From: JACPYG01 sp038063015
GTDB taxonomy: Bacteria > Patescibacteriota > Minisyncoccia > Minisyncoccales > Staskawiczbacteraceae
Direction of reading: 5' to 3'
NCBI GenBank assembly: GCA_038063015.1
Contig: JBBTVX010000001.1
Span: 158,495 to 222,494 of the forward strand
Length of the DNA stretch: 64,000 bases
Shown: piece after piece, positions 45,785-54,209 of the stretch
How positions within the stretch are numbered: position 1 is the stretch's first letter
Layout: every line of letters starts with the position of its first letter
Notes under the pieces: generated by a model
Database searches by the model: none
Told to the model about the DNA's origin: nothing
Seen by the model: the letters and a program-made list of their open reading frames with translations, nothing else
Translations under genes and position numbers: made by a program

Positions 45785-45991
45785 ATGAATAAATATCACG
45801 ATTTAGCTAAAAAATTTAGAAAAGAAGTAATCAAAGATTGGGGTAAAAAATGCAAAGATTTCAGTTTCGGATGTATTGTATGCCAAGCCCATCGGATTGT
45901 TGATGACTTAGAAGAATTGGGTGATTTTTTAGATGATATTGATAAACTTGATAGCAAAAATAAAAAAACTCACAATCACAAAAAAGATTAA
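45785..45991 (+). CDS. Small hypothetical protein downstream of caspase-like gene
   Basis: The 68-residue protein (KYHDLAKKFRKEVIKDWGKKC, FSFGCIVCQAHRIVDDLEELGDFLDD) has two Cys in CIVCQAH and a Lys/His-rich tail. It follows the caspase-like gene by 16 bases and precedes tig. Function unknown. Metal binding by the C..C..H group is possible. Confidence 0.5.
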   Translation: MNKYHDLAKKFRKEVIKDWGKKCKDFSFGCIVCQAHRIVDDLEELGDFLDDIDKLDSKNKKTHNHKKD

Positions 45992-45999
45992 ATATTTTT

Positions 46000-47322
46000 A
46001 TGAAAACTAATTTAAAAAAATTACCGAAGTCGCAAATGGAAATTGGGTTTGAACTTACAGCCGAGGAGTTTCAAAAGCATATTAACCATGCGCTTTTGTA
46101 TTTAAAAGAGCATGTAAAAATAGACGGTTTTAGGCAAGGGCAAGCGCCGTTGAAAATGGTCAAAGAAAGAATCGGGCAAGAAAATTTATTAATGGAAGCG
46201 GGCGATCTTGCAGTCAAAGAAACATATTTAAAATATATTGGAGAAAATAAATTAGAGCCGATTGGAGAGCCGGAAGTCCAGATTTTAAAAATTGTCCCGA
46301 CAGAATCGAGGATCCACGATGGTGAAACCATCGGGACAGAAGGCAACCCCTTTTTATTTAAAGTTGTAATTACAATTTTGCCGGAAATTCAATTGCCGGA
46401 TTATAAAGATATTGCATCAAAAATAATCCGCCAATCGGCGAAAAAAGAAATTTCCGTTGCAGACGCAGAAATAGAAGACGCGTTAAATTATTTGCAAAAA
46501 TCGCGAGCGAAATTTTCGCAAATAGACAAAGAAGCCGAGAAAAAAGATTTTGTTGAAATTGAATATCAATCAAAAGATATAAATAATAATGAAGCAGTTA
46601 AAGACAGGTTTATTTTAGGAGAAGGAGGACTTATGAAGGGTTTTGAAGATAATGTAGTTGGTATGAAAGCTGGTCAAGAAAAAGAATTTTCAGTGAAATT
46701 TCCAGACAATGCGTCAAGAAAAGACTTGGCGGGAAAAGATATAATTTTTAAAGTGAGAACGGTATCTGTGCAAAAAATGGAACTACCCGAAATCAATGAC
46801 GAATTTGCCAAACAATTGGGAGAATTTGATAGTTTAGTTGCTCTAAAAAGCAATATCAAAGAGGGGCTTATTGTAGAAAAAAAGGAAGGCGAAAAACAAA
46901 GGCAAAGAGGAGAGATTTTAGAAAAAATTGCAGAGAAAATAGATTTTGAAATATCTGAAAAATTGGTTGACTCGGAACAGCAAAGATTATTAGAAGATTT
47001 AAAAAACAATATAAGCGGTAAATTTAAAATTTCTTTTGAAGAATATTTGTCTTCTGTAAAACAGACAGAAGAAGAGATTAAAAAAACCTTTGCCAAGGAA
47101 GCCGAAAAAAGAATTAAAAACTTTTTGGTTTTGAAAGAAATCGGCAAAAAAGAAGGCATTAGAGCGGAAGAAGACGAAGTTGAAGAAGAATTAAATAAAA
47201 CAATAAAAATTTATTCCACAGAACAGTTGGCGAAGATTGACATTGGCCAATTTAGGGAGTATACTAAAGATGTAATCTACAATGAAAAAGTTTTTCAAAA
47301 ATTGGAAAGCTTTACAAAATAG
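46000..47322 (+). CDS. tig: Trigger factor
   Basis: Ribosome-bound chaperone and prolyl isomerase that meets nascent chains. The 440-residue protein has the ribosome-binding tail domain with the FRQGQAP-type signature (VKIDGFRQGQAPLKMVKERIG), a FKBP-like PPIase region (AEKKDFVEIEYQ, FILGEGGLMKGFEDNVVGMKAGQEKEFSVKFPD) and the helical C-terminal domain. A palindromic repeat (46294-46337) adds about 15 residues (PTESRIHDGETIGTEG) in the N-terminal domain. The frame is preserved. It is followed 12 bases later by clpP, the classic tig-clpP order. Confidence 0.93.
   Translation: MKTNLKKLPKSQMEIGFELTAEEFQKHINHALLYLKEHVKIDGFRQGQAPLKMVKERIGQENLLMEAGDLAVKETYLKYIGENKLEPIGEPEVQILKIVPTESRIHDGETIGTEGNPFLFKVVITILPEIQLPDYKDIASKIIRQSAKKEISVADAEIEDALNYLQKSRAKFSQIDKEAEKKDFVEIEYQSKDINNNEAVKDRFILGEGGLMKGFEDNVVGMKAGQEKEFSVKFPDNASRKDLAGKDIIFKVRTVSVQKMELPEINDEFAKQLGEFDSLVALKSNIKEGLIVEKKEGEKQRQRGEILEKIAEKIDFEISEKLVDSEQQRLLEDLKNNISGKFKISFEEYLSSVKQTEEEIKKTFAKEAEKRIKNFLVLKEIGKKEGIRAEEDEVEEELNKTIKIYSTEQLAKIDIGQFREYTKDVIYNEKVFQKLESFTK
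46294..46337. repeat. Intragenic GGATCC-core palindrome in tig
   Basis: GTCCCGA-CAGAA-TCGAGGATCCACGA, then the hairpin GATGGT-GAA-ACCATC, then TCGGGAC. Same plan as the element at 31351-31406, with only the inner hairpin sequence changed. Confidence 0.8.
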
Positions 47323-47334
47323 ATTGCGCATTAT

Positions 47335-47925
47335 ATGCCAATAGTTCCAACTATTGTAGAAAAATCACAACGCGGTGAGCGCGTATATGATATATTTTCA
47401 AGGCTTTTAGAAGAGCGTATTGTTTTTTTGGCAGGCCCTGTAACCGATTTAAACGCAAATGTAGTTATTGCCCAGATGTTGTATCTGGTTTCAAAGGACC
47501 CGAAAAGAGACATTAAGCTTTACATCAATAGCCCGGGAGGTTCGGTTACAGCAGGATTAGCGATTTACGACACAATGCAGTATATAAAATGCTCTATTTC
47601 CACTATTTGTATTGGGTTAACGGCTTCCATGGCGGCAATTATTTTAGCGTCAGGCACTAAGGGGAAAAGGTTTGCTTTGCCAAATGCTGAAATTCTTTTG
47701 CACCAAGTGGCAGGCGGAGCCCAAGGGCAGGCGGTAGAAATAGAAATAACCGCGAAACAGATTATAAAAATGAAAGGAAAGCTTAATGAAATTTTATCCC
47801 TCCATACGGGGCAATCTTTAGATAAGGTGGAAAAGGACACCGACAGAGATTTTTATTTAACAGCAGAGGAGGCTAAAAAATACGGACTCATTGATGAGGT
47901 CATAGGCGTAAAAGAAGCCAAATAG
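47335..47925 (+). CDS. clpP: ATP-dependent Clp protease proteolytic subunit
   Basis: The 196-residue protein is a serine protease that forms the ClpP barrel. It has VEKSQRGERVYDIFSRLLEERIVFL at the start, the catalytic Ser in GLTASMAA (usually AASMGA), His in LLHQVAGG and Asp in DTDRDFYLTAEEA. The unusual Thr-Ala before the Ser and Ala after Met are minor changes. No propeptide is seen. A terminator ends the tig-clpP transcript 45 bases after the stop. Confidence 0.94.
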   Translation: MPIVPTIVEKSQRGERVYDIFSRLLEERIVFLAGPVTDLNANVVIAQMLYLVSKDPKRDIKLYINSPGGSVTAGLAIYDTMQYIKCSISTICIGLTASMAAIILASGTKGKRFALPNAEILLHQVAGGAQGQAVEIEITAKQIIKMKGKLNEILSLHTGQSLDKVEKDTDRDFYLTAEEAKKYGLIDEVIGVKEAK

Positions 47926-47969
47926 ACAATAATCGAGTCGGCAGAAAATATAATTATTTAATCAAGAAG

Positions 47970-47995
47970 CTCACCATGTTAGGTGAGTTTGTTTT
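47970..47995 (+). terminator. Rho-independent terminator of tig-clpP
   Basis: CTCACC-ATGTTA-GGTGAG followed by TTTGTTTT. Its position upstream of 48024 argues against any earlier start for RNase Y. Confidence 0.8.
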
Positions 47996-48023
47996 ATTTA
48001 ATATATTATTAATAATTAAAAAT

Positions 48024-49553
48024 ATGGATCAAATTATTTTACTGATAGTCGCCTTTTTGTCTTTGGCTTCAGGCTCTATTTTGGGATACTACGTGCGCCA
48101 GTCAATTGCAAAAAAAAGAGCAGGTTCGTTAGAGGCAAAACTTCAGAAAAGAGTTGTGCAGGTGAAGGAAGATACTGCGGCCGTTATAAAAAAAGCAGAA
48201 ACCAAAGCGGCTGAAATTACCGATAGAGCGCAAAAAGAGATTGACGAAAGAAGAAGAGAATTTTTGAAATCTCAACAAATTTTACTCAGCAGAGAAAATC
48301 TTTTAGAAAGCAAGCTCTCCGCTTTTGATTTGAAAGAAGCCGAATTAAAAGAGAAAGTAGAAAAATTAAAAGAAGTAAAAGACGAGTTAGATAATTTAAG
48401 AAAAAAAGCGGAAGAAAAATTAGAAAAAGTGGCAGAGCTTTCAAGAGAAGACGCCAAAAAAGAACTTTTAGAATTGGTAGAAATAGAATCGCAAAAAGAA
48501 ATTTTAGAAAGAATTAAAAAATTAGAGTATCATGGCGCGGAAAAATTAGAAGCCAGGGCTAAAGAAATAATTACTTTGGCAATTCAAAAATGCGCCGTTC
48601 CTCAAACGCAGGAACTAACAACGACAACAGTTTTGCTTGCAAATGAAGACATTAAAGGAAGGATTATCGGAAAGGAAGGCAGGAATATTAGAGCTTTCGA
48701 AAAATTAACAGGAGTAGAGTTGATAATTGACGAGACGCCGGAATCAGTTGTAATTTCCGGCTTTAATCCAATAAGACGCCAAATTGCAAAATTAGCGCTG
48801 GATAAACTAATTCAAGACGGCAGAATTCAGCCGGCGAAAATTGAGGAAAAAGTAGAAGAGGCGAAAGCAGAAATTACAGCAAAGATAAAAGAAGCCGGAG
48901 AAAAAGCGGCTTACGACGCGGGAGTTATCGGGATGAACGAAAAATTGGTTCAACTCTTGGGCAGGCTTTATTACAGGACAAGTTATGGCCAAAATGTTCT
49001 TTTGCATTCAATGGAGGTGGCTTTAATTTCGGAAACAATTGCCGAGGAGTTAAAAGCAAACAGCAAAGTGGCCAAAAGAGCGGGGCTTTTGCACGACATT
49101 GGAAAAGCCATTGACCAGCAGATTCAAGGATCTCACATTGATATTGGAATAAAGATTTTAGAAAAATTTGGAGAGTCGGAAGAGATTATAAAAGCAATGA
49201 AAGCCCATCACGAAGATTATCCAGCAGAAACATTGGAAGCCGTCATTGTAAAAACAGCTGATGCGATTTCCGGGTCTCGTCCCGGAGCCAGAAAAGATAC
49301 ACTGGAAAACTATTTGCAGAGATTAAAAGACTTAGAAGATATTGCCAATAAGTTTGAAGGAGTTGAAAAAACTTATGCCATTCAAGCGGGAAGAGAAATT
49401 AGAGTATTTGTAAAATCAGACAAAGTTGACGACTTAGCCGCTCAAAAAATAGCAAAACAAATTGCGGGAAAAATTGAGGAAGAATTAAAATATCCGGGTG
49501 AAATTAAAGTGACTGTTATGAGAGAAACCAGAGTGATTGAGTATGCTAGATAA
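48024..49553 (+). CDS. rny: Ribonuclease Y
   Basis: RNase Y is a membrane-anchored endoribonuclease that starts mRNA decay. The protein has an N-terminal membrane helix (IILLIVAFLSLASGSILGYYV), a long coiled coil, a KH domain (NEDIKGRIIGKEGRNIRAFEKLTGVELIIDETPESV) and an HD domain (KRAGLLHDIGKAIDQ, MKAHHEDY, VKTADAISGSRPGARKDTLENYLQRL) ending in the typical GEIKVTVMRETRVIEYAR. The ATG at 48024 is preferred to one at 47976 because a terminator hairpin lies between them. Length about 510 residues, as usual. Confidence 0.95.
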   Translation: MDQIILLIVAFLSLASGSILGYYVRQSIAKKRAGSLEAKLQKRVVQVKEDTAAVIKKAETKAAEITDRAQKEIDERRREFLKSQQILLSRENLLESKLSAFDLKEAELKEKVEKLKEVKDELDNLRKKAEEKLEKVAELSREDAKKELLELVEIESQKEILERIKKLEYHGAEKLEARAKEIITLAIQKCAVPQTQELTTTTVLLANEDIKGRIIGKEGRNIRAFEKLTGVELIIDETPESVVISGFNPIRRQIAKLALDKLIQDGRIQPAKIEEKVEEAKAEITAKIKEAGEKAAYDAGVIGMNEKLVQLLGRLYYRTSYGQNVLLHSMEVALISETIAEELKANSKVAKRAGLLHDIGKAIDQQIQGSHIDIGIKILEKFGESEEIIKAMKAHHEDYPAETLEAVIVKTADAISGSRPGARKDTLENYLQRLKDLEDIANKFEGVEKTYAIQAGREIRVFVKSDKVDDLAAQKIAKQIAGKIEEELKYPGEIKVTVMRETRVIEYAR

Positions 49554-49558
49554 AAATC

Positions 49559-49598
49559 AAAAACCGCCCCGACGTCATACGTCGGGGCGGTTTTTTTT
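49559..49598. terminator. Rho-independent terminator (convergent genes)
   Basis: AAACCGCCCCGACG-TCATA-CGTCGGGGCGGTTTTTTTT, a 13-bp stem with T8. It serves rny and may also end the convergent gene at 49602. Confidence 0.9.
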
Positions 49599-49601
49599 GT
49601 T

Positions 49602-50147
49602 TTATTTGGTAGCTAAAGAATCAATAATATCTTTAATTATTTTGCCCTCTTTGGCGCTGATGTCTTTTGGAATTGAAATTTGGACATTACCACAATCAAA
49701 GGAAAGGTCTATTTTATGGAAGTTATCCACAGGGGTGTTGATAGAGTTAGATAAGTTTATATTTTTCTTATCTGGTTTATCTTTTTTAATTAACAGGGGT
49801 GTGGATTTCCTTGTTTTTGCAACCCAATATTGTATTTTGCTTGGGTCGGCGCCATATTTTTTGTAATCTTTTATAACTTTAAGCAGGCGCGCTTTATAGG
49901 TGTTTAGCGAAACGATGCTCTTGTCTTTATGCGCGACTACCAAGCTTCTAAAAATTTCCTCTATGCTATCCTCCACCATAATTATCGATTTAAGTTCTTC
50001 TACGTTTAACTCTTTCTCAAAAATTTTTAAAGCTGATTTTAAATTATTCGCCGTGCTGGTCGGATATTTTTTGTTAGCTTTTGCGAAATCTATAAAATCG
50101 TATAGATCGATAAATTTATCCATAGTATCTTTGAAGTTAATCTTCAT
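49602..50147 (-). CDS. Hypothetical protein with integrase core-binding-like helices
   Basis: The 181-residue protein has four helices in its N-terminal half (DFIDFAKANKKYPTSTANNLKSALKIFEKEL ... SLNTYKARLLKVIKDYKKYG) in the pattern of the SAM-like N-terminal domain of tyrosine recombinases. The catalytic domain is absent. The C-terminal half is PHKIDLSFDCGNVQISIPKDISAKEGKIIKDIIDSL-like and unrecognised. It borders the mobile region that starts at 50214. It could be a DNA-binding regulator or a recombinase-derived remnant. Confidence 0.45.
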   Translation of the reverse strand: MKINFKDTMDKFIDLYDFIDFAKANKKYPTSTANNLKSALKIFEKELNVEELKSIIMVEDSIEEIFRSLVVAHKDKSIVSLNTYKARLLKVIKDYKKYGADPSKIQYWVAKTRKSTPLLIKKDKPDKKNINLSNSINTPVDNFHKIDLSFDCGNVQISIPKDISAKEGKIIKDIIDSLATK

Positions 50148-50213
50148 TTATCTTATTTTATCACAAAAAAGATAAAATAAAAACCACCCCGAACGAAGGC
50201 GAAGGGTGATTTT

Positions 50214-50417
50214 GAAATTGGAGCATATATATAACTCTGCTCGAACTCATTTTATCAAAAATTCGTGAGAAAAACAATTGCCTGCCCCGCCCCGCCAGCT
50301 GGCGGGGCGGGGCAGGAACGAAACAAAAATCGGCTCGCGGGCAAAAAATTTCCTCCCCTAAAACCCCTCCATTTTTTGCCTGCTCGCCGAATTATATAAA
50401 ATTTGAACTTTACAAAA
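50214..50417. repeat. Inverted-repeat junction A: recombinase tail, GC palindrome and 61-nt hairpin
   Basis: In order: 50214-50268 encodes KLEHIYNSARTHFIKNS plus stop, matching a recombinase C-terminus on the minus strand at 57383-57430; then a perfect 36-bp palindrome CCTGCCCCGCCCCGCCAG/CTGGCGGGGCGGGGCAGG (about 50281-50316). Next is hairpin H at 50330-50390, and then a 27-nt stretch (50391-50417) that is the exact inverted copy of 53138-53164. The whole outer part is also inverted at junction C (57265-57430). Confidence 0.88.
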
Positions 50418-50438
50418 AATTGCTAAAGTAACTCTTTT

Positions 50439-51759
50439 TTAAGGATAAGGAAAACGATGATAAAGTCTAGGAAATGCAAATGCATCCCGCACATGAGGTA
50501 ATTTTATAAACCATCTTAGAAGTCTTTCTATTCCTAGACCAAAACCACTATGTGGCACGTTGCCATACTGCATTAAATCAATATACCATTTAAATCTTTC
50601 ATTTTGTTTGTGTTTATCTGTTTCCCCAAATCTCTCTAATATTTCATTAAAATTATATATAAACTCAGCAACCCCTAAAATTTCTCCATATCCATCTGGT
50701 GCTAATAAATCAGCTGTCATGGTAATCTTAGAATTTTTGGGATCTAATGCGTAAGGAAATGGTTCTACCTTCCTTGGCATCCCGGTAATAAAAACTGGTT
50801 TTTTGAATTCTTCTCCAATTATTTTTTCTGACATTTCGTTTAAACTTTTACCCCACCTCAACAAAACTCCTCTTTTCTTAAGAATTTTTAAAGCTTCCGT
50901 GTAGGTAATTTTTGGATAGGGAGGTTTAATTTTTGTAATATTCAAATCAATATTGAGGTTTTTTAATTCTTCTTCGCCAAGTTTTATAAAATTAATTCCG
51001 CAATAGTAAATCATGTTTTCTGTGAATTTCATAATCTCATCGAGATCACAGAATGCAATCTGTGCTTTTGCGTGATAAAATTCTGGATTGTGTCTTGGGC
51101 TTCGGCTAGGCTGCGCCCTAAAAGCCGGCGTTATAGTGTATACTTTTTCTAACGCTGGTACAGCAGCGCCCAAATACAAACCTGCACATTGAGATAGGTA
51201 GGTTTTAACACCAAAATAGTCTACGCTGAAAGTAGCATCATCTTCATATAATGTGCTTTGAGTTATAATTGGAGTATTAACTTCCACAAACTTTTGACTT
51301 CTAAAATAATCTCGAATTATTTCGAAAAGAATACTTTTTAGTTTTATGATAGAAATTATTTTAGGATTCCTAAGAAATAAATGTTTATTTGTTAAAATAT
51401 GATCGGTGAGGCTTGGGCTAAATATATCAAAATCACTCCTAGGTAGAGGAGTAATTTTTAATTTAGCTTCATTAATTATTTCAAATTTATGTGCGGAATT
51501 TGTTTTTTATTTTTCCTTTTATTATTTTCTAAAATCCCACCAATTTTACCGCAGACTCTTCAGTAATTTTTGAAGCTTGTAAAAACAATTTTGATCCCAA
51601 GATTTCTTTTTTAAGATTAATCTCAATTTCCCCCGTTGAATCGACTATATCTAAGAACGCAATGCCTCCTAGAACCCTTTTTGATTTTATCCAGCCGAAT
51701 ATTTCGATATTGGAACCATATTTTGCTTCAATGATATCCTTTATAAAAATTGTTTTCAT
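50439..51759 (-). pseudogene. asnS: Asparaginyl-tRNA synthetase, broken
   Basis: The frame from 51759 encodes the OB-fold anticodon-binding part (IIEAKYGSNIEIFGWIKSKR ... DIVDSTGEIEINL) and stops at a TAG at 51529-51531. The rest is in another frame from about 51515 down to 50439: HKFEIINEAKLKITPLP, then HLFLRN, IIRDYFRSQKFVEVNTP, motif 2 FRAQPSRSPRHNPEFYH and motif 3 GFGLGIERLLRW. So one stop and one frameshift separate two halves that together make a full class II AsnRS. It may be a dead gene, a two-piece enzyme (unlikely) or hold sequencing errors. It follows aspS by five bases. Confidence 0.85.
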
Positions 51760-51764
51760 AAAAG

Positions 51765-53048
51765 TTATGGAACTAGTCTCTTTACGTCTCGCGGAAATAA
51801 TATAGCTTCTTTTATGCTTGGCAACTCTAAAATTTGCTGAATGGTTCTTTCTGAACCCCAGCCCCAGCCGCCATGCGGAGGCATGGCAAATTTAAAAGTC
51901 TCAAGGTAAAATTCCATCCCATTTGGCTTTATTTTTTTCTTTTTCATGTTTTCTATTAATTCTTTATAGGTATGTATTCTTTGGCTACCGGTGACTATTT
52001 CCAAACCTTTGTATATCAAGTCAAAGCCGTATGTTTCTTCCGGATTTTCTTTGCTTTGCATTGTATAAAACGGTTTTTCTTTCCAAGGATAGTGAGTAAT
52101 AAATATAAAATCTGAATTGAATTCTTCCTTCGCATATTTGCCGGCCAGTCTTTCTCCTTCCGGGTCTATATCTGTGTCATCGGGAATTGAATAGTTATAC
52201 TTTTCTTTTGCAATTTTTCTTATTTCAGATAACTTTACGCGAGGTATACTGTCAGGAACTTCTGAAATTTTGATGTTATACATATCCAGATATTGCTTAC
52301 CCTCTTTTTCAATCATTAAGAAGATTCTCTTTATAACTTTGTTAAGCATTTCTATAACATCGTAGAAATCTTTAATATATCCCATTTCGGCGTCCAAGCT
52401 TATGTACTCGTTTACGTGGCGTGTAGTAAAATGCGGCTCTGCTCGAAAAGTAGAACCAATTTCAAAAACCCTTTCAAATACTCCAACCATTATCTGCTTG
52501 TAAAACTGGGGGCTCTGGGCCAGGGTGGCTTCTTTATCAAAGTATTTAATCTTAAAGAAGTTTGCGCCACCTTCTGTTGCAGCTCCAAGAATTTTTGGAG
52601 TTTTAACCTCTGTGAAGCCCTCCTCTCGCATTACAGTTTCGTAACCCTTTAAAAAAATATCGTAAAGCTTGAAAATTGCTTGCACTTTTGGATGCCTAAG
52701 AGAGAGGGTGCGATAATCCAAAAGAGTAGGCAAGTTCAGGTTCAAATCATTCTTTGCCAAATCAAAAGGTAAGTCCTCAACAGTGGCAGAAATAATTTTT
52801 ATATTCTCACCTTGGATTTCAAAGCCATATTTAGATCGCGGCTCTTTTTTCGCAATACCTTCTATGGCAACAGAATCTCCAATTTTAACTTCTATGATTT
52901 TAGCGAAAACAACCTGGATAGTGCCGGTATAGTCTTGGACGATTAAAAATACCACATTGCCGAGGTTTCTCATATTTAAAATGCGGCCCTTAATCATTAT
53001 TTTTTGTCCTTCTTTTTTCTCTATTTGATTTATTAATATTCTCTCCAT
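51765..53048 (-). CDS. aspS: Archaeal-type aspartyl-tRNA synthetase
   Basis: The 427-residue protein is the short archaeal/eukaryal AspRS form without the bacterial GAD insertion. It has an N-terminal OB-fold (IMIKGRILNMRNLGNVVFLIVQD), class II motif 1 (FTEVKTPKI), motif 2 (FEIGSTFRAEPHFTTRHVNEY) and motif 3 (GGWGWGSERTIQQILEL). This type is often non-discriminating, charging both tRNA-Asp and tRNA-Asn. That would make the adjacent broken asnS dispensable if GatCAB exists. That is an inference. The gene lies in segment 50391-53164 bounded by a 27-nt inverted repeat. Confidence 0.9.
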   Translation of the reverse strand: MERILINQIEKKEGQKIMIKGRILNMRNLGNVVFLIVQDYTGTIQVVFAKIIEVKIGDSVAIEGIAKKEPRSKYGFEIQGENIKIISATVEDLPFDLAKNDLNLNLPTLLDYRTLSLRHPKVQAIFKLYDIFLKGYETVMREEGFTEVKTPKILGAATEGGANFFKIKYFDKEATLAQSPQFYKQIMVGVFERVFEIGSTFRAEPHFTTRHVNEYISLDAEMGYIKDFYDVIEMLNKVIKRIFLMIEKEGKQYLDMYNIKISEVPDSIPRVKLSEIRKIAKEKYNYSIPDDTDIDPEGERLAGKYAKEEFNSDFIFITHYPWKEKPFYTMQSKENPEETYGFDLIYKGLEIVTGSQRIHTYKELIENMKKKKIKPNGMEFYLETFKFAMPPHGGWGWGSERTIQQILELPSIKEAILFPRDVKRLVP

Positions 53049-53137
53049 ATTTTTTAATTTAAAAACTTTAACTTTTTCTGTCTTAATTAGGTTTGTTAGA
53101 TCTAACTTTATCTATTTAGAATACCTTTTTATTTTTA

Positions 53138-53247
53138 TTTTGTAAAGTTCAAATTTTATATAATTCGGCGAGCGGGCAAAAAATTTCCTCCCCTAAAACC
53201 CCTCCATTTTTTGCCTGCTCGCCGAAAAAATTTTATTTTTAGTGATT
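53138..53247. repeat. Inverted-repeat junction B: central 61-nt hairpin
   Basis: Left flank 53138-53164 (27 nt) is the exact inverted copy of 50391-50417. Hairpin H at 53165-53225 has 20-nt arms TCGGCGAGCGGGCAAAAAAT and ATTTTTTGCCTGCTCGCCGA (one mismatch) around a C-rich loop. Right flank 53226-53247 (22 nt) is the exact inverted copy of 57243-57264. Confidence 0.9.
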
Positions 53248-53283
53248 TTAAGCTTTCATGAAAAAGTTGTAACAGCAATGGGC

Positions 53284-53312
53284 TTGACAAGGTTATTGAA
53301 AGGGTGTATAAT
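53284..53312 (+). promoter_or_regulatory. Perfect sigma70 consensus promoter P1
   Basis: TTGACA (53284-53289), 17-bp spacer, TATAAT (53307-53312). Both boxes are exact consensus with ideal spacing. It lies 37 bases inside the right flank of junction B. Confidence 0.85.
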
Positions 53313-53402
53313 TAAAATATAGAGAATGAAGATATGAAATTGGCAGACAAGGGCAACACAGAGGTGATTTCATGGAAGTGGTTGAAAATAGGGTTTTTGG
53401 TC

Positions 53403-53431
53403 TTGACAAGATTGCTTGATAGTGCTATAAT
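53403..53431 (+). promoter_or_regulatory. Perfect sigma70 consensus promoter P2
   Basis: TTGACA (53403-53408), 17-bp spacer, TATAAT (53426-53431), again exact. Both promoters read TTGACAAG at the -35, suggesting duplication. It probably drives the structured RNA starting near 53438. Confidence 0.85.
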
Positions 53432-53437
53432 AGAATT

Positions 53438-53685
53438 GTAGGATAAAGATATGGGAAGCAAAGAAGTTCTTCGAACAATTTAAAACTTTCTTGGAGGAGA
53501 GAGCCCATTCCGAGGGTAATCGGAAATATCAATCTATCCCATAACAGGGATAAGGGTACTGGCAGAGGTCCGCCAAATACCCGCATGAAAGATAGCTACT
53601 AATCGCAAGGGCGGTTGGGAGATCTCTTCTTTAAGACAAAACCTTCGGGCGATGTAATAGAAGATATCTCCTGACTGCCCTTTTT
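53438..53685 (+). ncRNA. Candidate structured non-coding RNA ending in a terminator
   Basis: No open frame of note lies between P2 and 53685. Predicted helices by eye: GTTC-TTC-GAAC; TATCCC-ATAACA-GGGATA; GGGTA-C-TGGC-8 nt-GCCA-AA-TACCC; and a long final helix in which GGGCGGT (53609-53615) and GAGATCTCTTC pair with GAAGATATCTC and ACTGCCC (53674-53680), followed by TTTTT. The final loop carries CCTTCGGG. The RNA would be about 248 nt. It matches no class I know (not RNase P RNA, tmRNA or SRP RNA by their hallmarks). Confidence 0.6.
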
Positions 53686-53689
53686 CGTT

Positions 53690-54125
53690 AAGGTAACTTG
53701 AGAGAAAAATGAGCTATAAAATATAACTTATTTTCCTCTCCGGTTAACGGAGAGAATAGCACATTTGTAAAATAGGCCTGAAAAGGCATAGGAAGTAGTC
53801 GCAAGTTGATTAGTGATTTGAGGAGAGAGATAATCATCTGATGATTACTTCGAACAAGTAGGCCAATGATGGGGCAAATACCATCAACCGTCTCGTAGAG
53901 AGATAGGCTGGAAGGCAAGAATTAACCACTCTTGCATCCAGAAATCTCTTTGAGAGAGTAACTTGGAAAGCTCACAGAAGGTGAGAAAACAAGCGAAAAA
54001 CAAAGAGTCACTTTGAAAATTTTAAAGAGCGAACTGTGAATTGAGGATGATTGAGTCTTGAGTTCGTACCCTTCTTTTAGCCCGCTATGTCTGGGATAGC
54101 GGACTGAAAGAAGGGAGTCGTTTCC
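53690..54125 (+). other. Structured non-coding stretch before the GC-rich genes
   Basis: About 440 bases without a gene but full of hairpins: CTCTCCG-GTTAA-CGGAGAG, GCCT-GAAA-AGGC, CTGGA-A-GGCAAGA paired with TCTTGC-A-TCCAG, CTCAC-AGAAG-GTGAG, and a large one where CCCTTCTTT and CCGCTAT pair with ATAGCGG and AAAGAAGGG (about 54068-54116). It could be a second RNA or a long leader of the gene at 54210. Confidence 0.5.
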
Positions 54126-54173
54126 TTTCCCGAAGTTGGCGGATTGACCAACTATGTTCCCGAAAGGGCGGCC
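54126..54173 (+). promoter_or_regulatory. 48-nt leader element, copy 1
   Basis: A 48-nt sequence beginning TTTCCCGAAGTTGGCGG is repeated identically at 55925-55972. It folds into AGTTGG-CGGATTG-ACCAACT and CCC-GAAA-GGG. Each copy stands 35-40 bases before a start codon and ends in GGCGGCC. A cis-acting RNA element is the likely reading. Confidence 0.7.
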
Positions 54174-54209
54174 TAAATGGTGGCCGAAATCTCTCGAAAG
54201 GAGAATACC

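Noticed and set aside
51505..51531. TAG in asnS as a recoded sense codon
   Set aside because: A frameshift follows within about 20 bases, and other genes here end normally with TAG, so recoding would not rescue the gene.
53334..53441. 35-codon frame between promoters P1 and P2
   Set aside because: No ribosome site, contains the second promoter, and no recognisable features.
53438..54125. RNase P RNA, tmRNA or SRP RNA in the non-coding stretch
   Set aside because: The conserved hallmark sequences of these RNAs were not found by eye.
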